Below, one piece after another: positions 18,287 through 27,041 of a DNA stretch of 64,000 nucleotides (position 1 is the first letter of the stretch; every line of letters starts with the position of its first letter). The stretch comes from Mesorhizobium erdmanii USDA 3471. GTDB taxonomy: Bacteria; Pseudomonadota; Alphaproteobacteria; Rhizobiales; Rhizobiaceae. The notes beneath the pieces are model-generated. The model was given only the letters and a program-made list of their open reading frames with translations. It did no database searches and was not told the DNA's origin. The translations under genes were made by a program, and so were the position numbers. The stretch covers positions 1-64,000 of the forward strand of contig NZ_AXAE01000030.1 in assembly GCF_000472705.1 (NCBI RefSeq), given 5' to 3'.

Positions 18287-19327
18287 TCATGGCTGTCGCG
18301 GCACGTCATAAGTCTCGAGCTTCACGCCCCGGAATACGCCTACCGACACATTTTTCGGTGGCTCCGGTTGCACATATTTGACCACTTCCTTGACGACCTC
18401 GCGCACTTCGGGCGCGGATGCCACGGCCGGAGCCGGCTTGACCTTGCCCAACGCGTCAAGGCGGCTTCCCACCTTCTCCACGGCCTGGGTTAGCCCGGCG
18501 ATCTTGTCGTCAGCGCGCTTACGCTCAGCCGCGGCCGCGGCATCCGCCGCCGCTTGCTTGTTCAGTTCTGCCTGCCTTGTGGCGACGTCGTCTGGCGTTT
18601 CGCCGGTCAGATCCGATAGCGTTACGCGCTCGGTCGTCTCGCCCTTGCTGGCCGCCGCCTGGCGAAGCGCCAATGACAATTGACCAGCGCCTGCGGCCAG
18701 CGTCAGCTTCTGCGCGTCCTTGGTGCTGGCCTCGAGTGTCACCGATTTGACGACGGTCGGGCTGTCTTTGCTCTCGTCGGCCACCTGGTCGACGGCGAGC
18801 ACCTTCATGCTCTGCAGCAGCACGTCGACGAAACTCTTGTCTACGCCATCACTGTCGCGCACCGTGCGCGTCAACAGGACGTCGACCCGATCTCCCGGGA
18901 AGACAAAGCCGGCGACGCCAAGCACGTCGTTGACCCTGATGGAAACAGCTTTCATGCCTTCGCCGAGCACCGCCGAAAGCGTGGCGCGCTGGCCGGGGCC
19001 GGTGATCTTGCTGGCGAGGATAGGCTCGTTGGCGCTGATCATCTGAAGTGCCTGCCTGGTGCCGTCGCCGGCCAGGGCTTCCTTGGTTGTCTTGAATGCG
19101 CCGGCTGGCACCGCTCCTGCGGGCCAGGCGATCTCGCGCAGCTTGTCGGCACTTAGCGCATCCCCGAACTTAAGTGGAACGGCCGCCACCACCACAGTGT
19201 CGGCTTGGATGCCGGTTACTCCCGCCATGGCACTGCGCTGGCCAGCTAGCCAGATATTGACGAGGACGACCGCAAGCACGCCGAACACGCCGGCGAGGAC
19301 AATCATGATAAGTGTGTTGGCACGCAT
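18287..19327 (-). CDS. cpaB: Pilus assembly protein CpaB/RcpC
   Basis: 346 residues. There is one N-terminal membrane helix (about 7-28), then the SAF-like segment (TVVVAAVPLKFGDALSADKL, PILASKITGPGQ) and the RcpC core (AVSIRVNDVLGVAGFVFPGD, RVDVLLTRT). The C-terminal 110 residues are rich in Ala, Lys and Glu and probably coiled coil. CpaB/RcpC proteins work with the secretin, possibly contacting peptidoglycan. It starts 87 bp after the pilin stop, with the 19373-19404 hairpin in between. Confidence 0.92.
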   Translation of the reverse strand: MRANTLIMIVLAGVFGVLAVVLVNIWLAGQRSAMAGVTGIQADTVVVAAVPLKFGDALSADKLREIAWPAGAVPAGAFKTTKEALAGDGTRQALQMISANEPILASKITGPGQRATLSAVLGEGMKAVSIRVNDVLGVAGFVFPGDRVDVLLTRTVRDSDGVDKSFVDVLLQSMKVLAVDQVADESKDSPTVVKSVTLEASTKDAQKLTLAAGAGQLSLALRQAAASKGETTERVTLSDLTGETPDDVATRQAELNKQAAADAAAAAERKRADDKIAGLTQAVEKVGSRLDALGKVKPAPAVASAPEVREVVKEVVKYVQPEPPKNVSVGVFRGVKLETYDVPRQP

Positions 19328-19372
19328 AAGCCCAAGCCCCCAGTCAATGCGGGAACGCCCGCTGCGAACGGT

Positions 19373-19404
19373 TTCAGGCCCGGGTCGCCCGACCCGGGCC
19401 TGAA
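19373..19404 (-). terminator. Perfect 15-bp-arm hairpin between flp and cpaB
   Basis: The left arm TTCAGGCCCGGGTCG and right arm CGACCCGGGCCTGAA are perfectly complementary with a two-base centre. No U run follows on the minus strand, so full intrinsic termination is doubtful. Partial termination or mRNA stabilisation would allow far more pilin than assembly proteins from one promoter, as known in other pilin operons (inference). Confidence 0.75.
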
Positions 19405-19414
19405 GTTCAGAGTT

Positions 19415-19633
19415 TTACGCCGGAGCGGTGGCTGGAGTGCAGGCCGCGTTGCCATTGACGCCAATCAGAGCGCTGCAAAGGCCGGTGAACGAGCCGGTGA
19501 CCCACGTTCCGATTCCGATAATAACCAGGATCGACGCCGCGGCGATAATGCCGACAAGAATCGAGTATTCGACCATAGCAGCGCCGTTCTCTTCGTCGCG
19601 GAACTGCCGGGTCATCGTCATGAGCTTCTTCAT
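19415..19633 (-). CDS. flp: Flp-type major pilin
   Basis: 72 residues: basic leader MKKLMTMTRQFRDEENG, then the class IVb pilin core AAMVEYSILVGIIAAASILV with the conserved Glu and Tyr after the predicted cleavage Gly. ATG 19633 is supported by GGGAGA at about nine bases and by family length; a longer in-frame extension would add an implausible leader. Prepilin is presumably processed by the CpaA peptidase encoded on the other arm and assembled by CpaF/TadB/TadC. It is the first gene of the minus arm. Confidence 0.95.
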   Translation of the reverse strand: MKKLMTMTRQFRDEENGAAMVEYSILVGIIAAASILVIIGIGTWVTGSFTGLCSALIGVNGNAACTPATAPA

Positions 19634-20173
19634 GTCAATTTCTCCCTTTGGAGGTTTGAACCCGACGAGACAGAGCCAAGGATGAACCCCATACCCAAGC
19701 ATCCCCCGTCATCTCAATCCTAGGTCCCGAGAAATTGCGGAGTCAAACGGGATTAACGGTTCCTTAACGCCCCAATACATGAACTTTCGAGTTCAGCGCG
19801 GCCTTAAATTTCAGCAAGACATTGATTCGTCTAATTTTTCAAGCGCTCTTAACCATTCATTCACAATTATGTCGAGGTACTAATTTAGTGACACCTACTT
19901 TAGCAAGAAAGCATACCCCTTTATATCTAAGAGGTTATAGCCAATTATGGAGTGACTGGCGACGTCAGAGCACGCAAGGACCCGGAGCGGTCCAAAGATT
20001 AGTACGCCACTCATGTTTTGATGCGTGGAGGCCATAAATAAAAACGATATTTCCTGACTGCGGTTCTTAACTATGTTGAAAGTAATGACCGGGCGTGAGG
20101 CGCCCTGGCGCTTGTGCGCCGCTTGGTTAACGTTTAGTTTCCACTAATATGCGCTAGAGGGGTATAAGGGATT
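19634..20173. other. 540-bp divergent regulatory region of the Tad locus
   Basis: It separates flp (minus) and cpaF (plus) and is AT-rich compared with both arms. It contains a CtrA-type box (19753-19767), a TTAACCAT at 19849-19856, and several small GC hairpins near 20090-20140 close to cpaF. A short open frame at 19822-20037 has no ribosome site or recognisable protein features and was not annotated. Confidence 0.7.
19753..19767. promoter_or_regulatory. Putative CtrA box TTAA-N7-TTAA upstream of the pilin gene
   Basis: Exact TTAA, seven bases (CGGTTCC), TTAA, then C. This matches the alphaproteobacterial CtrA consensus, and the site is about 120 bp upstream of the flp start. In Caulobacter the pilin gene pilA is activated by CtrA. 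A second CtrA-like half site TTAACCAT is 82 bp further away. Binding is inferred. Confidence 0.55.
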
Positions 20174-21559
20174 ATGCTGGGGCGGTTCATCAAGGGTGGC
20201 GAGGCGCGGGTCGAGCCAAGTGCTGCGTCGATAGCGGTTATTCCTGTTGTCCCGGCGCCTGCGCCTGTAGCCGACGTTGAACCACATGGCGACGATTTCC
20301 TTACCCTCAAGGTTGAGCTACACCGCCATCTGATAGACCGCTTCAACCTTTCCGCTCTCGAAACGGCCTCGAAGGACGAGATACTCAACGAAATCCGGCC
20401 GATCGTGCGCGAGTTCGTGCGCAGTCGCAACGTACCGCTCAATGCACGCGAGCTTGACCAGCTGACCAGCGAAACAGCCGATGAGATGCTGGGGTTGGGA
20501 CCGATCGAACCGCTGCTCAAGGATGATTCGATCACCGACATTATGATCAACACCCACAAGCGGGTGTTCATTGAGCGGCGGGGCATCATCGAAGAGACGG
20601 CGATCCGTTTCCGCGACGAGGCTCATCTGCTGCGCGTCGTCAATAAGATCGTTTCCGCGATCGGTCGCCGCGTCGATGAATCGGCGCCGATGGCCGATGC
20701 GCGGCTGGAGGATGGCTCGCGCGTCAATATCGCGGTGCGTCCGGTCTCGATAGACGGCCCGCTGGTCTCGATTCGTAAATTCTCGAAGAATCCTTACTCG
20801 CTCGAACGACTGATGGCGTTCAACTCCATTCGACCACCAATGATCGACCTGTTGCGGATTGCCGTGCAGTCACGCAAGTCGATCCTAGTTTCCGGCGGCA
20901 CCGGCAGCGGCAAGACGACTTTGCTCAACGCGCTGTCGAGCTACATTCCTTCCAGGGAACGACTGATCACCATCGAGGATGCGGCGGAACTGCAATTGCA
21001 GCAGCCGCATGTCGGCCGGTTGGAGACGCGTCCACCCAATGTCGAAGGAAAAGGCGAGGTTCGCCAGCGCGAATTGCTCAAGAACGCACTGCGCATGCGA
21101 CCGGACCGCATCATTGTCGGCGAGGTTCGCGGCGAGGAAGCCTTCGACATGCTGCAGGCGATGAACACCGGCCATGAAGGCTCGATGACCACCATCCATG
21201 CCAACACACCGCGCGACGCCATATCGCGCCTCGAGCAGATGGTCGGCATGGCCGGCATGCCGATGACCAATGATTCCATTCGCGCGCAGATCGCCTCGGC
21301 CATCAACATCATCGTGCAGACGCAGCGTCTTGCGGATGGCGGCAGGCGGGTGACAGCCATATCGGAGCTCACCGGCATGGAAGGCAATGTTGTACAGCTC
21401 CAGGAAATCTACAATTTTGTTCGTCGCGAAGTAACTGCGGAAGGCAAGATTGTCGGGGAGTTTCGCGCCACGGGCATCCGTCCACGTTTTGCTCCGGAGG
21501 CGGCGACACTAGGCCTGCATTTCGCCAAGGATGCGTTTAATCCGCAGGTGGCGCTCTGA
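20174..21559 (+). CDS. cpaF: Tad pilus ATPase CpaF/TadA
   Basis: 461 residues. An N-terminal helical region (about 40-110, DRFNLSALETASKDEIL) precedes the secretion ATPase core, with Walker A GGTGSGKTTLL (near 240), Asp/Glu boxes, Walker B-type RIIVGEVRGEEAFD (near 311) and the His box TGHEGSMTTIHANTP. It is a hexameric cytoplasmic motor for both pilus extension and retraction in Tad systems. It opens the plus arm; its stop overlaps the tadB start by one base (TGATG). Confidence 0.95.
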   Translation: MLGRFIKGGEARVEPSAASIAVIPVVPAPAPVADVEPHGDDFLTLKVELHRHLIDRFNLSALETASKDEILNEIRPIVREFVRSRNVPLNARELDQLTSETADEMLGLGPIEPLLKDDSITDIMINTHKRVFIERRGIIEETAIRFRDEAHLLRVVNKIVSAIGRRVDESAPMADARLEDGSRVNIAVRPVSIDGPLVSIRKFSKNPYSLERLMAFNSIRPPMIDLLRIAVQSRKSILVSGGTGSGKTTLLNALSSYIPSRERLITIEDAAELQLQQPHVGRLETRPPNVEGKGEVRQRELLKNALRMRPDRIIVGEVRGEEAFDMLQAMNTGHEGSMTTIHANTPRDAISRLEQMVGMAGMPMTNDSIRAQIASAINIIVQTQRLADGGRRVTAISELTGMEGNVVQLQEIYNFVRREVTAEGKIVGEFRATGIRPRFAPEAATLGLHFAKDAFNPQVAL

Positions 21560-22530
21560 TGCTGACTGGCCAGGCTCTGCTTTATTTCATATACATGCTG
21601 GCGGCTGCCTCGGTTATCCTCGCCGGCGAGGCTCTGTATCTTTCCTTTGCCGGTCGGCGTTCTCGGCTTGGCGTGGTTAACCGCCGCTTGAAGCTGCTTG
21701 CCGGCGACGCTCCCGCCGAACAGACCTTGCAAGGGTTGCTGCGTGAACGCGGGCTTACCAATTCGGGTGACTTTCTTTTTGCCCTGATCTGGCTGAACAG
21801 GCTCTATACCCAATCAGGCACTACCGGAAACCCACTGACTTTCGCGGCGATGTTCCTCCTCAGCGGGCTGGGTCTGGCGCTGGTATTGTTTCTCCTGCTG
21901 GGTTTTTCCGCTCCCGTCGCGCTTATTATCTTTGTAATCGTGGGATTCGTATTGCCGCTTCTGGTTCTGCGACGCGCTCGAAACAAACGAATCCAGAAAT
22001 TCGCCAAACAGCTGCCCGATGCGCTAGACATGATCGTCCGTTCACTGCGCGCCGGACATCCTACTTCGGTGGCGATCGGTCTAGTTGCTCGTGAAATGCC
22101 TGATCCTCTCGGCACTGAATTCGGCATCGTTTCCGATGAAATAACCTTTGGCCTCAGCATGGAACAAGCCGTGCGCAAGCTTTCGCAGCGTGTCGGCTTC
22201 GAGGGGCTTCACCTGCTATCGGTGTCGCTGTCGATCCAGGCCAAAACCGGCGGCAATTTGACAGAGATCCTGTCCAATCTCTCATCGGTGTTGCGCGAAC
22301 GGCAGAAGCTGCGGCTGAAGATCAGAGCGCTTTCGGCCGAGGGTCGCGTTTCGGCATGGATCATCTCGCTGTTCCCACTCTTTATGTTTTTGATTCTCCA
22401 GCTTATTGCGCCGTCTTATTATGGCGCGGTGTGGCACGACGCGCTGATAGTCCCGATCTTCACTATTTTCGGCACATGGGCGCTGCTGGGAGACTTCATC
22501 ATGTATCGCATGGTCAATTTTGACTTCTGA
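21559..22530 (+). CDS. tadB: Tad inner-membrane platform protein TadB
   Basis: 323 residues. Hydrophobic segments lie near 5-25, 93-111, 117-135, 275-295 and 300-320, with a central GspF-like domain (KQLPDALDMIVRSLRAGHP, LLSVSLSIQAKTGGNLTEIL). TadB pairs with TadC as the platform on which CpaF acts. It starts in the TGATG overlap with cpaF. Its stop TGA is followed by an open continuation in the same frame that becomes tadC. Confidence 0.93.
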   Translation: MLTGQALLYFIYMLAAASVILAGEALYLSFAGRRSRLGVVNRRLKLLAGDAPAEQTLQGLLRERGLTNSGDFLFALIWLNRLYTQSGTTGNPLTFAAMFLLSGLGLALVLFLLLGFSAPVALIIFVIVGFVLPLLVLRRARNKRIQKFAKQLPDALDMIVRSLRAGHPTSVAIGLVAREMPDPLGTEFGIVSDEITFGLSMEQAVRKLSQRVGFEGLHLLSVSLSIQAKTGGNLTEILSNLSSVLRERQKLRLKIRALSAEGRVSAWIISLFPLFMFLILQLIAPSYYGAVWHDALIVPIFTIFGTWALLGDFIMYRMVNFDF

Positions 22531-22542
22531 CAGGAGTGGGAC

Positions 22543-23499
22543 ATAAACCTTTTCTCGCACACAGATGACCTCGGCCTTCTGGTCTCCGTCGCCGTTTTCA
22601 TAGCTGCAGTGGCGCTTTTCCTGTTTGGTGCGCTTGTTTTCCTGCCGGCGCTGCAGACTCGGAAATTGGTTGCGCAGAGCCTGATGACGGAGGGCATCAC
22701 CGATCGCCGCTCAATCCTCGGACAAGACCACCTTGCCAGGATTTCGGCGCAGCGGCCAGTCGATGCCTACTTCAAGTCGATCGAAAAGGAGCGTGGTGAG
22801 CCAAACACCCTGGAAGCAAAACTCTTTCGCGCCGGCTTTTATCAGTCAAGTGCACCACTAATTTACACGCTATCTCGCTTGGGTGCCGTCTGCATCGGCT
22901 TTCTTGCCATCTATGCACTTCTTTCTCGGCTACTGCCGCCACAGTTACCCGGGTTCATCACCTTTGCCGGCTCTGCCTTGTTCGGTCTTGCCTGCCTTGT
23001 GATACCAAGCATCATGCTGGACCGTTTCGAAAACGGACAGAAGCAGATCTATCGCCGTGCCTTTCCCGATTTCATGGACATGATGATCACCTGTGCCGAT
23101 GCAGGTATGAGCCTCGAGGCGGCGGTCGAACGCGTCGGCGCTGAACTGGCTGGCACCCATAAATGGTTGGGCATACAGCTTTCGATCATGAATCTGCAAT
23201 TGCGCGCCGGCAAGCCCCTGCGCGAATCGCTCCGCGATCTCGCCGATCGCATCGGCCTTGAGGAGGCGCGAGCCCTGGCCGTGTTGTTTCGGCAGTCGGA
23301 AGAACTGGGCACCAGCCTGACAGAGGCGTTGCGAATCTATAGCGATGAGATGCGCGGCCAGAGAATTCTTCAGGCTGAAGAGCGGGCCAATGCGCTACCG
23401 GTCAAAATGATGATACCTTTGGGGTTGTGCATCTTCCCGGTGGTGATCATGGTGGTCATGTTACCGGTGATCATTCGCATGAGAGGCGTTTTCTTCTAG
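22543..23499 (+). CDS. tadC: Tad inner-membrane platform protein TadC with apparent ATA start codon
   Basis: 318 residues if started at ATA 22543. An ideal AGGAG at 22532-22536 lies six bases before this codon, and no ATG, GTG or TTG occurs in frame between the tadB stop and GTG 22609. The GTG lacks a ribosome site and would cut into the first membrane helix (LLVSVAVFIAAVALFLFGAL). The rest is typical TadC: GspF-like motifs FPDFMDMMITCADAGMSLEA, GKPLRESLRDLADRIGLEE and LGTSLTEALRIYSDEMRGQR, and a final membrane helix. A base error at this codon is the main alternative. Confidence 0.88.
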   Translation: MNLFSHTDDLGLLVSVAVFIAAVALFLFGALVFLPALQTRKLVAQSLMTEGITDRRSILGQDHLARISAQRPVDAYFKSIEKERGEPNTLEAKLFRAGFYQSSAPLIYTLSRLGAVCIGFLAIYALLSRLLPPQLPGFITFAGSALFGLACLVIPSIMLDRFENGQKQIYRRAFPDFMDMMITCADAGMSLEAAVERVGAELAGTHKWLGIQLSIMNLQLRAGKPLRESLRDLADRIGLEEARALAVLFRQSEELGTSLTEALRIYSDEMRGQRILQAEERANALPVKMMIPLGLCIFPVVIMVVMLPVIIRMRGVFF

Positions 23500-23553
23500 T
23501 TGCGCATATGCTTTGGTCCTAATATGAGGTCTGAGACCCTTGGGGGAATCGTT

Positions 23554-24102
23554 ATGAAAAGGGCTATCGCGGCGGCGACCTGTCTGTTGATGGCAGCGCT
23601 GGCCGGCTGTCAGACAAATGGCGCGGACACCACAGATGGTGTCGTCCGCACCAATGAGCCGTCGAAAGGCGATGTCACGTCTTTTGGCGATGCCTTCGAT
23701 GGATTGAAGACGGTCGGCAACGTCGAATATTACGCCTCGGACCTGGCCGTGGCCGAAGCCAAGAACCAGTTTCGTGCGGAAAATTACGGCAATGCTGGTG
23801 CGTTGTTCTTCAAGGCGACGCAACTCGCGCCCAACGATGGTGGCGCCTGGATGGGGTTGGCCGCTTCGTGCGACCGCATCCACCGCTTCGACCTCGCCGA
23901 CCGGGCCTACGCCCGAGCGTTCAAGCTGGTTGGCGCGTCGCCCGAATATTACAACAATGTCGGCTACTCCTATTTGCTGCGCGGCAAGTTGCAGGACGCA
24001 CGCAGCAATTTCCTCAAGGCCTATGAACTGGCGCCCAACGATCCGACCGTCGCCAACAATCTAAAGCTACTGTCGTCAAGCGTGCAGAATATCGAGCGGT
24101 AG
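23554..24102 (+). CDS. tadD: Tad lipoprotein with tetratricopeptide repeats (TadD)
   Basis: 182 residues. ATG 23554 has GGGGGAA seven bases before it and gives a lipoprotein signal ending LAGCQ (residues 13-17). Three TPR-like units span about 75-175, including YGNAGALFFKATQLAPNDGG, DLADRAYARAFKLVGASPEY and LQDARSNFLKAYELAPNDP. TadD proteins are outer-membrane lipoproteins that help secretin assembly. It sits between tadC (54 bp) and cpaA (9 bp). Confidence 0.9.
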   Translation: MKRAIAAATCLLMAALAGCQTNGADTTDGVVRTNEPSKGDVTSFGDAFDGLKTVGNVEYYASDLAVAEAKNQFRAENYGNAGALFFKATQLAPNDGGAWMGLAASCDRIHRFDLADRAYARAFKLVGASPEYYNNVGYSYLLRGKLQDARSNFLKAYELAPNDPTVANNLKLLSSSVQNIER

Positions 24103-24111
24103 GGCACCAGC

Positions 24112-24651
24112 ATGTTGCTCGCTGCGTCGATTCTGATGAGGGCGCTGGCGGTGGTCCTGCTAGCGCGGGCCGCCTGGATCGACTTCTCTACCCAGAAGAT
24201 ATCCAACCGCGACGTGTTGTTGCTGCTTTGCCTGGGCTTGGGATCGCTGTTGCTGCTGTCCCTCAAGTCGGGATCATGGTTGAACATGGGCCTGAGCGCC
24301 ATGGCCGGGCTGCTGCTGTTTGTAGCGCTCTTCCCGTTCTGGGTGCTGCGCAAGATAGGTGCCGGCGATGTCAAGTTGATGGCAGTCGTGCCGTTTTTGA
24401 TCGGCGAAGGCGATCTCATTGTGTTCGCGGGATTGCTGCTGCTTTTTGCGATCGCCACGGCGCTGCTCGTGAAAAACCCGCTACTACTGCCGCAAAGCGC
24501 ATTCCGCCTCTATACTCAGCATCTTGACCGCCAGGGTGTCGTGCCCTTCGGCGTGCCGATTTCGTTGGCCGCGATCTGCACGATAGCGTTCCAGATCTAC
24601 AAAGCCCTGGTATTGGCAACCAGCTCTGGAATCCTCGATCAGCTTAACTAA
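24112..24651 (+). CDS. cpaA: Prepilin peptidase CpaA/TadV (A24 family)
   Basis: 179 residues and strongly hydrophobic. The two catalytic aspartates of the family are visible in AAWIDFSTQKISN (near residue 25) and GAGDVKLM (near 85). It is an inner-membrane aspartic protease that removes the basic leader from Flp and the TadE-type pseudopilins encoded on the other arm. It is the last gene of the plus arm, nine bases after tadD. Confidence 0.93.
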   Translation: MLLAASILMRALAVVLLARAAWIDFSTQKISNRDVLLLLCLGLGSLLLLSLKSGSWLNMGLSAMAGLLLFVALFPFWVLRKIGAGDVKLMAVVPFLIGEGDLIVFAGLLLLFAIATALLVKNPLLLPQSAFRLYTQHLDRQGVVPFGVPISLAAICTIAFQIYKALVLATSSGILDQLN

Positions 24652-24948
24652 ATCTCTGCAGCCCGCTCTGCTGGCGAAGTAAAGGCCATCCGGCCGAGTT
24701 GAAAGGCAATGCAGCACAAATTGCGAAGGGCATGCTATGGTGGCTAGTGGCGACCAAAATGATCGCCGAAATGACAACTGAGGCTGGGGCCAGGACGCGA
24801 AGCATTGGGAGAAGGTTCGGCATACGGACACAATAGACCGGTCACATTAATCGAAAGTTAAGATAAGGTGACACGTTAACTCTTTGGAAACCCTTTTCTT
24901 GTGGAGGCGCAAGAAGGATGCTTCAATGGTCCTTTGGGAGGGCAGCAG

Positions 24949-25614
24949 ATGTTAACCGAGGATTTTTTCGGCCGCGCCGCCATCGTCTTTATCATGACGA
25001 TCTTGGCGGTTCTCAGCGCTATTACGCTTTTCTCCTATTTCTATCAGAGCGCGCCGGGAAATTCGCTGGCCATCGTCAATCAAGTCTTGGCGACCGTGTT
25101 ATCCGCCCTGCAGGTTTTCCTGACGGTCCGCCGTCTCCCGCCAAAGGGAACCGCCCAAGGAATTGAACCAAGGGTTACCTCGGTAGTGGGAACGTTCCTG
25201 GTCGTCGTTGCAATGTTTCTGACCCCCGCACTGCAAAACGAGACGGTGCAAATGGTGGCACTCGGCTTGATTTTCATCGGCATGGTCAGTTCGGTGTTTT
25301 GCCTCTATTGGCTCGGCCGCTCCTTCTCAATCATGGCGACGGCCCGGCAGCTGGTTACCTCTGGTCCATATTCCATTGTTCGCCATCCGCTTTACATCTG
25401 CGAGGCGACGTTCGTTCTCGGAATGATCCTGTCGCATTTTTCAGTGGTGATGGTGGCGATAGGCGTGGTCCAATTTATTCTGCAGTATCGGCGCGCAAGG
25501 AATGAGGAAGCCATTCTCCGGGAAACGTTCGCCGAATATAATGAGTATGCTCGGCGCGTCCCCATGCTTTTCCCACGTTTCCTTCGTGCGGAAGTGCCGG
25601 CGCCTGGCCAGTGA
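24949..25614 (+). CDS. Isoprenylcysteine carboxyl methyltransferase-family membrane protein
   Basis: 221 residues with about five membrane helices. The C-terminal half has the ICMT/PEMT signature LVTSGPYSIVRHPLYICEA followed by a helix and NEEAILRETFAEYNEYARRV, which forms the SAM and substrate site in this family. ATG 24949 has GGGAGG six bases upstream; a GTG at 24901 is less likely. In bacteria the substrates are mostly unknown small lipids or isoprenoids. It is a single gene between the Tad arm and a histidine-rich membrane protein. Confidence 0.8.
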   Translation: MLTEDFFGRAAIVFIMTILAVLSAITLFSYFYQSAPGNSLAIVNQVLATVLSALQVFLTVRRLPPKGTAQGIEPRVTSVVGTFLVVVAMFLTPALQNETVQMVALGLIFIGMVSSVFCLYWLGRSFSIMATARQLVTSGPYSIVRHPLYICEATFVLGMILSHFSVVMVAIGVVQFILQYRRARNEEAILRETFAEYNEYARRVPMLFPRFLRAEVPAPGQ

Positions 25615-25701
25615 TAGACTGCTCCGCTTCCAAAGCTGCGCCGACATCTTGCCGAGCAAACAGGTCGATGGCTAAATAAACGATCACAGGGAGAAGGCAC
25701 C

Positions 25702-26838
25702 ATGGCACTTCACCTTTCGGCAGATGCCCCGGCCTCAGTCGCCCCGCAAAAATATCTCTTTGGCCCGTTCATCGACTTTTTCATGCTTGGCGGAAGCGCG
25801 CTTCTCATCCTGCCGGTTCTGTATTTCGTTCCTCTGAGGTACGAAGCTGCCTTGGCGCTCACGACGTTGTTGCTCTCCCATTTTATCAACCAGCCGCACT
25901 TCGGTCATTCGTACCAGATCTTCTACCGCAACTTCGCGCGCAAGGTGCGCGGCGACGGTTACAGCCGCAACCTCCAGATCCGCTACATCATCGCGGGCAT
26001 TGTCGTCCCGTTGGTCATGACCGCCTTCTTTGCCTATGGCTCGCTGGCGGGGAACGCACGCCTGCTGGGCAACGCAACCAACGCGATGGGCTTTTTCGTC
26101 GGCTGGCACTACGTCAAGCAAGGCTACGGCATGCTGATGGTGGATGCCGTGCTGAAGCGCAAATTCTTCAGCGAGCACGACAAGAAGGTCTTGCTGTTCA
26201 ACGGCTACGCAGTGTGGCTGTTCGCCTGGCTTCAGACCAATGTGGTGATCGCCGAAAGGCAGTTCTGGGGATTGCAGTACTACACCTTCGCGGTCCCGCC
26301 TTGGCTGATCACCATCGCCATGTCGATCGCCGCCGCCTCCTCGGCTGCCACCGCCGTGATGTTCATCAACCGCTGGCGCAAGCATGGTGGGGCGTTGCCC
26401 TACAATGGCGTCGTCGCCTATGTCGTGTCCCTTTACGCCTGGATCCTGTTCGTGACGCTGAACCCGCTCTGGCTGCTCGTCGTGCCGGCGATGCATTCCT
26501 TGCAGTATCTGGCCGTGGTCTGGCGCTACCAGACCAATGTCGAGCGCGACCGTGTGGATGCCGTCGAGAAGCCGGAACTGAAGATCCTGTCGATTTTTGG
26601 AGCGCTGTACAGGCTGCGGGTAACGACCTTCATCATCGTCGGCGGGATTCTTGGCGCGCTCGGTTTCTGGCTTGTGCCGATCATGCTGATCGACCTGGTT
26701 CCCTATGACAAGGCGGTGCTCGGCTCGTCGCTTTTCCTCTTCATCGCCTGGATATTCATCAACGTGCACCACTATTTCCTCGACAATGTGATGTGGCGGC
26801 GCGGCAATCCGGAAGTCTCGAAATATCTGTTCCGCTGA
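25702..26838 (+). CDS. Histidine-rich multipass membrane protein, unassigned
   Basis: 378 residues with about eight to ten membrane helices, starting at an ATG with GGGAGAAGG upstream. Histidines cluster at helix ends: SHFINQPHFGHSY (about 58-70), GFFVGWHYVKQG (about 130-141), AMHSLQYLAVVWRYQ (about 265-280) and NVHHYFLDNVMWRR (about 353-366). Paired His at membrane boundaries is reminiscent of di-metal membrane enzymes such as desaturases, hydroxylases and Brp/Blh proteins, but I recognise no exact family. Function unknown. A GC hairpin lies 24 bp downstream. Confidence 0.75.
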   Translation: MALHLSADAPASVAPQKYLFGPFIDFFMLGGSALLILPVLYFVPLRYEAALALTTLLLSHFINQPHFGHSYQIFYRNFARKVRGDGYSRNLQIRYIIAGIVVPLVMTAFFAYGSLAGNARLLGNATNAMGFFVGWHYVKQGYGMLMVDAVLKRKFFSEHDKKVLLFNGYAVWLFAWLQTNVVIAERQFWGLQYYTFAVPPWLITIAMSIAAASSAATAVMFINRWRKHGGALPYNGVVAYVVSLYAWILFVTLNPLWLLVVPAMHSLQYLAVVWRYQTNVERDRVDAVEKPELKILSIFGALYRLRVTTFIIVGGILGALGFWLVPIMLIDLVPYDKAVLGSSLFLFIAWIFINVHHYFLDNVMWRRGNPEVSKYLFR

Positions 26839-26861
26839 AGCGATTGGTTGAATTCATTCCA

Positions 26862-26887
26862 GGCCTGCCCATCACGGCGGGCAGGCC
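26862..26887 (+). terminator. GC hairpin after the histidine-rich membrane protein gene
   Basis: Arms GGCCTGCCC and GGGCAGGCC are perfectly complementary around an 8-base loop, 23 bases after the stop codon. No T run follows, so termination may be weak or factor-assisted. Confidence 0.55.
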
Positions 26888-27041
26888 GAATTCCGGTGCG
26901 GACACGATTCATTAACCAAGATGCTGTTCATCGGCAGGATGGGTTTGCGCGACGGATGCCCGCCCGCCTGGCCAAGCTGTCGTCCAGTCGCGGGCTTCCG
27001 AAAGATGGCTCCGGCGAAGACGTCAAATCGCCCGAAACAGA

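Noticed and set aside
19822..20037. 71-codon open frame in the Tad divergent region
   Set aside because: No ribosome site, unusual composition, and it lies over the likely promoter region.
20095..20140. GC-rich small hairpins upstream of cpaF considered as an attenuator or RNA gene
   Set aside because: Stems are only five or six pairs with no T run and no clear alternative structure.
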